Source: Candidatus Saganbacteria bacterium (GTDB lineage: Bacteria > Margulisbacteria > WOR-1 > O2-12-FULL-45-9 > XYB2-FULL-48-7). From it: a stretch of DNA of 12,151 nt. The stretch lies in assembly GCA_020051815.1 (NCBI GenBank), contig JAGVQF010000076.1:1-12151 (forward strand). The letters are read 5' to 3'. Below are positions 6,771 to 12,151 of this stretch, in pieces. Both the position numbers and the translations under genes were made by a program. Within the stretch, counting starts at the first letter, position 1, and each line of letters opens with the position of its first letter. The notes under the pieces were generated by a model. It searched no databases. It was not told where the DNA came from and saw only the letters and a list, made by a program, of their open reading frames with translations.

Positions 6771-7280
6771 ATGAATAACCGGACAAGAGCTAAGGCGACC
6801 CTGATCGCGAGTTTCGTTCTCATCTCTCTGGGCGGTTTTATCCTTCATTTCCGGTTCCACAGCCCGTTCCTCACCCCGCATGGTTACGGCTATTTGCCTT
6901 TTGCCGTCGGACTGATCGGCCTTTTGGTCCTGCCGGTCCTTTTCTGGTTCAGGTCGACCACCGCCTATGCTTTTGTCATCAATACGATGCTGGTTATTAT
7001 CGGCACGATCACAATGGCGAATTTTTCGGTCCATTACTTTAAAGTCCCGCTCACACTTTATAATATTGTCTTTAACACCTTGCTGGCCGATATCGCCATC
7101 CTCTGGGCTAATTTCGCGATCGGCTGGCTCATTTTTAATCTTGAACAATTAAGATCAGACCAGCCGCCATCCGTCTTTGACTTAAAACGTTTTTTTCGCT
7201 ATCCGAATTTCGGCTGGGTGTTGGTCCATCTGGCCGCCCTGTCGGCCGTTTACGCCTTGGGCAAGATCCTCTGGCAATAG
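6771..7280 (+). CDS. Five-helix integral membrane protein of unknown function
   Basis: A 169-aa hydrophobic protein that I do not recognise. Membrane segments are predicted at about residues 8-27, 39-60, 63-87, 98-123 and 147-168; hydrophilic loops are short except for one of about 24 residues (LEQLRSDQPPSVFDLKRFFR) before the last helix. No catalytic motif is visible; isolated His residues occur in HFRFHSPFLTPHGYG. AGGG at 6763-6766 lies 4 nt before the ATG, and a consensus promoter is 30 nt upstream. A 31-aa gene follows after 12 nt and resembles the last helix of this protein, so the pair is probably one operon and may form one complex. Confidence 0.78.
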   Translation: MNNRTRAKATLIASFVLISLGGFILHFRFHSPFLTPHGYGYLPFAVGLIGLLVLPVLFWFRSTTAYAFVINTMLVIIGTITMANFSVHYFKVPLTLYNIVFNTLLADIAILWANFAIGWLIFNLEQLRSDQPPSVFDLKRFFRYPNFGWVLVHLAALSAVYALGKILWQ

Positions 7281-7292
7281 GAGATAATAATC

Positions 7293-7388
7293 ATGCAGAA
7301 TTTTTTATTGTTTAAGCCGGGCTGGTTGATCCTGCACGCGGTCGCGATCGCTTTTATTTTCTGGCTGGGCCACGCGATCAAGTTTTAG
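7293..7388 (+). CDS. 31-aa single-helix membrane protein related to the last helix of its neighbour
   Basis: A very short frame starting ATG at 7293 with a good ribosome-binding site (AGGAG at 7279-7283, 9 nt spacing). It encodes MQNFLLFKPGWLILHAV and continues as a single membrane span, ending HAIKF. The core GWLILHAVAIAFIFWLGH aligns without gaps to GWVLVHLAALSAVYALGK of the upstream 169-aa protein: the Gly-Trp, His, Ala and Leu-Gly positions are identical. It starts 12 nt after that gene's stop. Its end overlaps the stop of the convergent 809-aa gene by 4 nt. It may be a small subunit, or the decayed end of a duplicated copy; the intact start and ribosome site favour a real gene. Confidence 0.55.
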   Translation: MQNFLLFKPGWLILHAVAIAFIFWLGHAIKF

Positions 7389-9814
7389 CCGCCTGACGCA
7401 GCTCCGGATTTTTGCTTGATCTCTTTGATGATATCAAAAGTCCTCGGATCAGTTGAGGATTTATCGGGAATGCCTTCAATCGTTTTTTCGACTTCCTCGA
7501 AAGTGATCGCTTTGTCAGATTCGGAAAGGCCATATTCCCGGCCCCGGAAAGGGGCAATATATTTAACAAATAGATACTTGGCCGCCAGTTCAAAGTTCCC
7601 CGTCCTCATTAATTCCCTGATCCGACTGCGAAGTGCCTGGCCGAAAGAGACATAATTTTCAAAAACAGTGGCAAAATCTTCTTTCCTATTGCTCAATCCG
7701 TAATCGCGGGCAAAATCTTTTTTGTCAAAATCGCTCCGATCGTTTTTATTAATGTCGAATTCCCCTCCCCAAACCTCTCGCTTAATTCTTTCCGGTGTCC
7801 AGCTGATCTTGTAGTACAGGAGCGACGGATCGCCGGTTGTCTCTTGCTTGCCCGAAGAGAAACCGACGGAAAGATTCAAGTCCCAGTGATGGCCGAATTC
7901 GTGGGCGATAGTGCTTAACGAACAGCCGCTGCTGGTGTTGATGAGAACCTTGTTCGGCGGATAAGATCCAGCAAATTCGCTTACCCCTGCCTCGCGGAAA
8001 ATAACTTGTAATTTCTGGGAAGGATCAAAGGAGTTGAAAAACTCATCGGGCAATGCCTCCGATGCCCGGATTAGTTCCGGTGCAAAACCAATAGTTTTCT
8101 GTGGATTTTCAAAAACCGCGATGAAATTTCTCCGGTTGAAATATTCAATAATCGCCTTATCGGCTTCAAGCCGGATTGAGCCGGGAATAATTATCGGCTG
8201 GTGATCGTCGTTTTTTCTGGCGACTAAACTTATGCCGTCCATCTCGATGATTCTTGCAAGGCCGGCTCCTGTTCGGAACCGGGGTTGAAAAGATTCGGAG
8301 GCGGCAAGATTTTTTAGAAGCATCAATCTTGTGTCATTTGTTGCCAGCGGCGCAATGTAATCGCGAATTATTTTCTGCGCATATGTTATGCTGTCCTGAT
8401 AATATTTCGGGTCAAAATTTTGGTAATCTTGAGCTTCGAAGAGAATAAAGCTTAGCAAACCAAGATAGTAAACTTCCTTTAAGTGCCCGTTTGGCGAACC
8501 AGCGACCAATTCCGCCGCTTTTTTGTACTCTCCAAAGTATTCCCCCCCGGGGGTTATTTCTTTAGCCTGGTAGAGGATATCGGATAATTCAATTTTCTCG
8601 TTATTATTAAGGTCCTGGCTGATAAAGGGAATGGCCTTGAATAAATAAGAAATATATTTGAGCGCGTCTTCATTATTATACTTCGACAGCATTTTAGATA
8701 TAAATTTGCCGAGGTAATAGGAATCTTCGGGTAGTCCGGATAGGAAATCCCAGATGATTTTTGTTTCCAGTTTGTATGAGTTTAATAAGTAGAGGACAAT
8801 TTCTGGATAATCAGATAGCAGCTTGAGGTTCCCTTTTCTGGTCAGATCGGTTACCAGTTTTAACGCTCGATCTTTATTAGGATCATTGGCTATCAGGGAC
8901 GAGTAAATTCCGGGCAGTATATTTGGCATTTGTTCGGTTGCGTTCGCATACTCCAATATATCATTCTTCGACACTCCCGCGACCAGCAATTCTCTTATGG
9001 CGGTTAAGAGTTTTTCCTGCTCATCCTTTGAAAAATAATCATCGCCGGTGTTATTATCAATAAAGGAAAATATCTTTCGCCGTAAGCTTAAAACTTCGTC
9101 GTTGTCAAAGCCGGATGATTTTAACGCGTCGACCAGTTCTTTGCCCGGCCTATGGGGGTAAAATTTGACGGCAAGCCCATTGCTGTAAAAGTGCTCCCTT
9201 CTTAGAGGGCCGATTTTAGCGGCCTCTTCAAAAATATTCTTCAGGCGGGCGATAATTTCGTTTTTATCAAAGCCCGACCCCCAAAGCGTCTCGATGTAGT
9301 TATCCAATCCTTCGCGGGCCTCGGGGAATGTGCCCAGGTAAGAAAGGATGGTCATGATTTCGTTATCGTTTGCGCCGATTCTCAACAATGATGGAGTCCG
9401 GTCGTCGTACGGCATCAATCCCAAAATACGGGATTCTTCAACTCCCAGCTGGAGGGCAGCCTGCGCAAATTCGATTAGCGGGACAACTTGATTGACACAG
9501 GTCCCCGTGCAACCGAAGGTGTTTGTGATATCGTCGCGTCTTGTTTCAGGAAGACTAATCAGGTATTTTGAAAATATTTGATACGCCTTTTTATCGGCTT
9601 CAATCTCATAATTTCGGAAAATTCCATTTTTCGTTTCCTGATTGGCCGCCGCCATGTATTCCCAGATCTCGACGGAAGAATTGTTATCCTGATCATATTC
9701 CTGAATGTCGTCAGCTGATTCCTGGCTGGAAATATGCCCGTCAAGCGAGGTGTCAAGTTTTAGAAATGCTTGCTTAAGCGAATTGAAATCGGTTATGTTT
9801 GAAATGCCTTCCAT
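7385..9814 (-). CDS. Large protein with zinc-metalloprotease motif and EF-hand-like calcium loops
   Basis: An 809-aa protein with no family I can name. AGGAG lies 7-8 nt before the ATG at 9814. The N-terminus has two canonical calcium-loop patterns, D21-E32 (DTSLDGHISSQE) and D41-E52 (DQDNNSSVEIWE), only 20 residues apart. Further loops occur at D253-D264 (DNNTGDDYFSKD), D401-D412 (DLNNNEKIELSD) and D687-K698 (DINKNDRSDFDK). The middle, about residues 80-550, is helical without a recognised domain. Near the C-terminus AHEFGHHWD (H638, E639, H642) is a zincin HExxH motif. E712 or E719 in EDFATVFENYV is a plausible third zinc ligand. No signal peptide or membrane helix is seen. The gene is AT-richer than its neighbours and begins within a serine-dehydratase remnant, suggesting acquisition. 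Function: probable Ca-dependent zinc peptidase, an inference. Confidence 0.85.
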   Translation of the reverse strand: MEGISNITDFNSLKQAFLKLDTSLDGHISSQESADDIQEYDQDNNSSVEIWEYMAAANQETKNGIFRNYEIEADKKAYQIFSKYLISLPETRRDDITNTFGCTGTCVNQVVPLIEFAQAALQLGVEESRILGLMPYDDRTPSLLRIGANDNEIMTILSYLGTFPEAREGLDNYIETLWGSGFDKNEIIARLKNIFEEAAKIGPLRREHFYSNGLAVKFYPHRPGKELVDALKSSGFDNDEVLSLRRKIFSFIDNNTGDDYFSKDEQEKLLTAIRELLVAGVSKNDILEYANATEQMPNILPGIYSSLIANDPNKDRALKLVTDLTRKGNLKLLSDYPEIVLYLLNSYKLETKIIWDFLSGLPEDSYYLGKFISKMLSKYNNEDALKYISYLFKAIPFISQDLNNNEKIELSDILYQAKEITPGGEYFGEYKKAAELVAGSPNGHLKEVYYLGLLSFILFEAQDYQNFDPKYYQDSITYAQKIIRDYIAPLATNDTRLMLLKNLAASESFQPRFRTGAGLARIIEMDGISLVARKNDDHQPIIIPGSIRLEADKAIIEYFNRRNFIAVFENPQKTIGFAPELIRASEALPDEFFNSFDPSQKLQVIFREAGVSEFAGSYPPNKVLINTSSGCSLSTIAHEFGHHWDLNLSVGFSSGKQETTGDPSLLYYKISWTPERIKREVWGGEFDINKNDRSDFDKKDFARDYGLSNRKEDFATVFENYVSFGQALRSRIRELMRTGNFELAAKYLFVKYIAPFRGREYGLSESDKAITFEEVEKTIEGIPDKSSTDPRTFDIIKEIKQKSGAASGG

Positions 9815-9968
9815 GAATTAGCTCCTCTGTTCTTATCTCTGCCGGAATTGGCAAAAATTTCAATATATAAGCCGCTTGACCTGGGCTATATACCCCGATC
9901 GTGTGCGAGCTTGAAGGGCCGGGGCCGATCTTGAATAAATTAAAGACCGAAGTTTTGATGATATTCAT
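9774..9968 (-). pseudogene. L-serine dehydratase, N-terminal remnant
   Basis: The frame from ATG 9968 encodes SVFNLFKIGPGPSSSHTIG, which matches the N-terminus of iron-sulfur L-serine ammonia-lyases (compare SLFDMFKVGIGPSSSHTVG in the SdaA type). The SSSHT motif is intact. A three-residue insertion (VYS) seems to interrupt the next conserved part before PGQAAYILKF. Homology then fades at about residue 45, and the frame ends at 9774, 41 nt inside the metalloprotease gene. The intact enzyme is over 400 aa and degrades serine to pyruvate and ammonia; the catalytic Cys cluster is missing here. No other part of the gene is in the window. It lies 32 nt downstream of the glcD-like gene, probably its former operon partner. 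Confidence 0.8.
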
Positions 9969-10284
9969 CAAACCTATTTCGGCGGGGAGAGGTGAGAATT
10001 TCAGGCTGGCAGAATGTTGTTCCGGCCGAGGACGAAAGACGGATCGAAAACCTTCTTCACTTTCATCATTTCCTCAATGCCCGCCAGTCCGTACATCTCT
10101 CTTAAATAATCGTGCTTGATCTTGCCGATGCCGTGCTCGGCGGAAACGGTGCCGCCAAAGGAAACGGCTTTGCGAACGAATTTTAAGATCAATTCTTTGG
10201 CCAGCGGCAGGTCTTGTTCTTTCTTGGCGATCAAATTAACGTGTAAATGGTTGTCACCGATGTGGCCGAATTTGATATAGAAAA

Positions 10285-10315
10285 GTCGCGAGTCGCGAGT
10301 CGCGAGTTCCGAGTC
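10285..10315. repeat. 7-bp tandem repeat (GTCGCGA) inside the glcD-like gene
   Basis: Three perfect copies of GTCGCGA, a fourth variant GTTCCGA and a partial unit GTC. On the coding strand they encode the segment DSELATRDSR just before the conserved FGHIGDNHLHVN, so they add a loop without breaking the frame. Confidence 0.85.
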
Positions 10316-10583
10316 ATAATAGTTAAACATTTCTTTGAATTTATCATTCGGTACGGCGATGTCGGTCGCCAGTTTTACCTGATGATATTGCTTGAACATC
10401 TCGTTGATGTGTTCGGGGATGGCGTGGCGGAATTTTAATAATTCGCTCCGTTGCTTCTCGTCGGCCGAGAGCCAGCAGTCATCAAGCGAGGCTCCGTACT
10501 TTTCCAAAAGCCCCGCCCAGTAATCGATATAGTCCTTGTCGTTCTCGGCCACGATCTCCTGTTCGATATAGATCGCGGCTTTT

Positions 10584-10618
10584 GAGAGAGTAGGGATTAG
10601 GGGGTAGGATCTAGATAG
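10584..10618. repeat. Degenerate 7-bp repeat (TAGGGNN) inside the glcD-like gene
   Basis: GAGAGAG, TAGGGAT, TAGGGGG, TAGGATC and TAGATAG follow each other in 7-bp register. They encode roughly LSRSYPLIPTLSK on the coding strand. The periodicity is weaker than in the other two tracts. Confidence 0.55.
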
Positions 10619-10880
10619 CATACGCAAGGTGTTTTCGTCGAAAAATTCGTAAAAATTGACTGCCCTGTCTTCCGCCTGTTTGCTTTCCAGAACAAAATCG
10701 ACCGCCTTTTCTTCGGTCGGAAAGAAGGCGACAAGATCAAACGTTTCTTTCATGGCGGGGATGAGCGCGACCTCGATCTCTGTGACGATGCCAAGGGTGC
10801 CTTCGGACCCAATGAAAAGATCGATCAGGTCCATGCCGGGTTTGCTGAAATAACCGGCGGAATTCTTTGTTTGAGGCATT

Positions 10881-10929
10881 GTGTAATGGGGTATGGGGTA
10901 GGAGGTATGGGGTATGGGGGAGGGGTTAC
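10881..10929. repeat. 7-bp repeat (GGGGTAT)x7, G-quadruplex candidate, inside the glcD-like gene
   Basis: Seven consecutive heptamers: GTGTAAT, GGGGTAT, GGGGTAG, GAGGTAT, GGGGTAT, GGGGGAG and GGGTTAC. On the coding strand this gives the Pro/Tyr/His segment NPSPIPHTSYPIPHYT, placed where relatives have a short loop before GYF. Five G-runs of four or more (10888-10925) with short loops could form a quadruplex on the template strand. Confidence 0.85.
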
Positions 10930-11421
10930 GCTGCAAGTCGAGTGTTGAACCATCCGGCAAAGCGACTTTCAGGCGTTTGATCCAATTGCGTGTGGAGCCG
11001 AAGCGGAAACTGCGGCCGCCGGAAGCATTGGTCGCGACATTACCGCCCAAGGTTGCCGATTTTTCCGTCGGGTCCGGCGGATAGAGGAGGCCGGCCTTCC
11101 CGACGGCTTTTCCAGCTCGTCGAGAGTCACACCCGGCTGGACAACGGCAAACTTCTGCTCTTTATCGATATTAATGACCTTGTTAAGCTTTTGTGTTGTT
11201 AATATCCAGCCGCCGAAAGGGATACAGCCGCCGGTTGTCCCGGTCTGCCCGGCGGAGACGGTTAAGGGGGTCTTCTTCGCCACACATTCAGCCAAAGCTT
11301 CATTGATCTCATCTTCATTTTCCGGCACATAAATGCCGTCGGCATGGCCGCCGGCCAGGTTGGAGCTGTCTTCGAGGTAGCCGGCGATGATGTCGGGGTC
11401 GGTTTTCTTGATCATTACGTG

Positions 11422-11451
11422 AGTATAACAGATTAAAAAAGCACTTGACAA
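11422..11451 (-). promoter_or_regulatory. Promoter for the glcD-like gene, predicting a leaderless mRNA
   Basis: On the minus strand TTGTCA (11451-11446) and TATACT (11427-11422) are 18 nt apart. Only CACGTA separates the -10 from the ATG at 11415, so transcription would begin at or next to the start codon. No Shine-Dalgarno precedes the ATG. Confidence 0.55.
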
Positions 11452-11474
11452 ACTTGGGCCGTCTCCTTTATAAT
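11445..11474 (+). promoter_or_regulatory. Consensus-hexamer promoter upstream of the 23S leader
   Basis: TTGACA (11445-11450) and TATAAT (11469-11474) with an 18-nt spacer. The predicted start is near 11481. Its -35 shares five bases with the -35 of the divergent promoter. Confidence 0.72.
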
Positions 11475-11480
11475 AGTAAC

Positions 11481-11567
11481 ACTTGATGCCGAAAGTTATC
11501 ACTTTTAAATAACATCGAGTTTACATCAATCACGCGAATTTAAAAACGCACTTGATGTGCGTTTTTT
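11481..11567 (+). ncRNA. Putative structured leader or short RNA ending at a terminator
   Basis: The predicted transcript from 11481 to the terminator would be about 87 nt. TTGATG (11483-11488) can pair with CATCAA (11524-11529), enclosing a second stem GTTAT/ATAAC (11495-11499 with 11509-11513). The nonamer CACTTGATG recurs at 11480-11488 and 11549-11557; the second copy forms part of the terminator hairpin, so CATCAA could pair with either. This is attenuator-like, but it could also be an independent small RNA. Confidence 0.4.
11542..11567 (+). terminator. Intrinsic terminator between promoter and 23S rRNA
   Basis: A perfect 10-bp stem, AAAAACGCAC/GTGCGTTTTT, around loop TTGAT, followed by T residues to 11567. 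The A-run on the other side makes it potentially bidirectional. It lies upstream of boxA, so transcripts from 11481 would meet it first. Confidence 0.75.
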
Positions 11568-11568
11568 G

Positions 11569-11596
11569 TTGTCCCGACGACTTTGTGTCGGGACAA
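11569..11596 (+). other. Perfect 10-bp hairpin in the 23S leader
   Basis: TTGTCCCGAC (11569-11578) pairs perfectly with GTCGGGACAA (11587-11596) around an 8-nt loop. It directly follows the terminator. It may be a boxB-like element or a dispersed palindrome; the core GTCCCGAC also occurs near 3690 within the methyltransferase gene. Confidence 0.55.
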
Positions 11597-11628
11597 GTCC
11601 GCAAGTGCCCGGTGGGTTAAAGCGGAAC

Positions 11629-11640
11629 GAACCTTGAAAA
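11629..11640 (+). promoter_or_regulatory. rRNA antitermination boxA
   Basis: GAACCTTGAAAA is identical, as I recall it, to the boxA described in cyanobacterial 16S-23S spacers, and is followed by the typical TTGAATAG. In the family boxA recruits Nus factors to rRNA transcripts. A small hairpin TTCTCG/CGAGAA (11674-11688) lies just before the 23S. Confidence 0.65.
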
Positions 11641-11690
11641 TTGAATAGCGATAAAACCAAAATTAAGAATTGATTCTCGCATCGAGAAAT

Positions 11691-12151
11691 GATCAAGTTA
11701 CTGCGGCGCGTAGTGGATACCTTGGCAATACAAGTCGATGAAGGACGCGATTGGCTGCGATATGCCCCGGGGAGCTGTCAAAATAGCATTGATCCGGGGA
11801 TTTCCGAATGGGGCAACCCGGTCCGGTTAATACCGAACCATCCCGCAAGGGGAGACAACCCGCTGAACTGAAACATCTAAGTAAGCGGAGGAAGAGAAAG
11901 TAACAACGATTCCCGGAGTAGTGGCGAGCGAAACGGGAACAGCCCAAACCCTGGCAGTTTCTGCCGGGGGGTAGCGGGACCGCGATATGGGACCAAAAGG
12001 TTTAGTTGAAGCGATCTGGAAAGATCCGCCAAAGAAGGTGATAGCCCTGTAAACGAAAGGCCCAATGGCTCTAGCGGTATCCCAAGAACTGCGGGACACG
12101 AGAAATCCTGTAGGAATCAGGGAGGACCATCTCCTAAGGCTAAATACTCTG
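11691..12151 (+). rRNA. 23S ribosomal RNA, 5' part (runs off window)
   Basis: The start is aligned by the conserved 5' end (CAAGTTACTG against TAAGCGACTA in E. coli). It is confirmed by GATGAAGGACG, ATTTCCGAATGGGG, ACTGAAACATCTAAGTA, GTAGTGGCGAGCGAA, CAGCCC and GGAGGACCAT...CTAAGGCTAAATACTC in the expected order. About 460 nt of the roughly 2.9 kb gene is present, covering domain I. No 16S rRNA or spacer tRNA precedes it in the 11.7 kb shown; the nearest upstream gene is the divergent glcD-like gene. The exact 5' end depends on processing and could differ by a few bases. Confidence 0.95.

Larger units (their letters stand above)
10001..11415 (-). pseudogene. GlcD / D-lactate dehydrogenase-type FAD oxidase, frameshifted
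   Basis: A flavoprotein of the GlcD/D-lactate dehydrogenase family (COG0277), which oxidises 2-hydroxyacids to 2-oxoacids. The first part (from ATG 11415) holds the FAD-binding region: VSAGQTGTTGGCIPFGG and VVQPGVTLDELEK. The second has GGNVATNASGG, FIGSEGTLGIVTE, FGHIGDNHLHVN and SAEHGIGKIKHDYL. A shift near 11105-11108 separates them. Restoring one C there (one G on the coding strand) gives LEKAVGKAGLLYPPDPTEKSATLGGNVATN without interruption and a 471-aa protein, the normal family size. It may be a real mutation or an assembly error. Three 7-bp-periodic tracts lie in frame in the second part. The predicted promoter lies so close that the mRNA would be leaderless. Confidence 0.88.

Noticed and set aside
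10285..10929. CRISPR array
   Set aside because: The repeats are 7-bp tandem units without spacers and lie inside a coding sequence.
11451..11475. 16S rRNA 3' end with anti-Shine-Dalgarno (TCTCCTTTA)
   Set aside because: Only a few bases resemble CACCTCCTTT, and no conserved 16S helix precedes them; the bases are part of the promoter spacer.
11415..11502. Upstream extension of the GlcD-like protein to 11502
   Set aside because: The extension spans both divergent promoters and has no similarity to the family; MIKKTDPDII at 11415 is the natural start.
11689..11871. Short open frames in the 23S region
   Set aside because: The sequence is unmistakable 23S rRNA.

Overview
This 12.15 kb window looks like chromosomal DNA of a Gram-negative-type bacterium from an uncultured lineage near the Cyanobacteria, in the Margulisbacteria/Saganbacteria (WOR-1) range. 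The placement is an inference from three things. A small protein with a signal peptide and a C-terminal Phe looks like an outer-membrane beta-barrel. The spacer before the 23S rRNA carries GAACCTTGAAAA, the form of the rRNA antitermination boxA known from cyanobacterial rRNA spacers. Degenerate 7-bp repeats recall the heptanucleotide repeats of cyanobacteria. Most genes are moderately GC-rich; one large gene is clearly AT-richer.

Layout. At 1-980 (+) lies the 3' part of a sensor histidine kinase overlapping a receiver-only response regulator. At 977-3768 (-) an alpha-glucan phosphorylase follows a SAM-dependent methyltransferase in what looks like a two-gene operon. At 3783-5413 a divergent promoter pair leads (+) into a tight three-gene operon: a UPF0251/DUF134 HTH regulator, a 64-aa protein and a CorA-type Mg2+/Co2+ transporter. 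A 16-bp perfect palindrome sits on the predicted transcription start, which suggests autoregulation. At 5414-5761 there is AT-rich DNA with no convincing gene. At 5762-6000 lies a tRNA-Asn(GUU) whose 5' end is duplicated on the far side of a small palindromic repeat element.

At 6017-6670 (-) is the outer-membrane-type protein. It is divergent from a five-helix membrane protein (6771-7280, +), which is followed by a 31-aa one-helix protein resembling its last helix. At 7385-9814 (-) is an 809-aa protein with a zinc-protease HEFGHH motif and five EF-hand-like calcium loops. It starts inside the remnant of an L-serine dehydratase gene (9774-9968). At 10001-11415 (-) is a GlcD/D-lactate-dehydrogenase-type flavoprotein gene, broken by one frameshift and carrying three heptanucleotide-periodic tracts. 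At 11416-11690 are overlapping divergent promoters and a structured leader with a terminator and boxA. The window ends inside a 23S rRNA (from about 11691) that has no 16S rRNA upstream.

The observations most worth following are the calcium-loop metalloprotease and its insertion context, the DUF134-small protein-CorA operon with its operator, the 7-bp repeats inside a coding region, the tRNA/repeat junction, and the solitary 23S with an attenuator-like leader.
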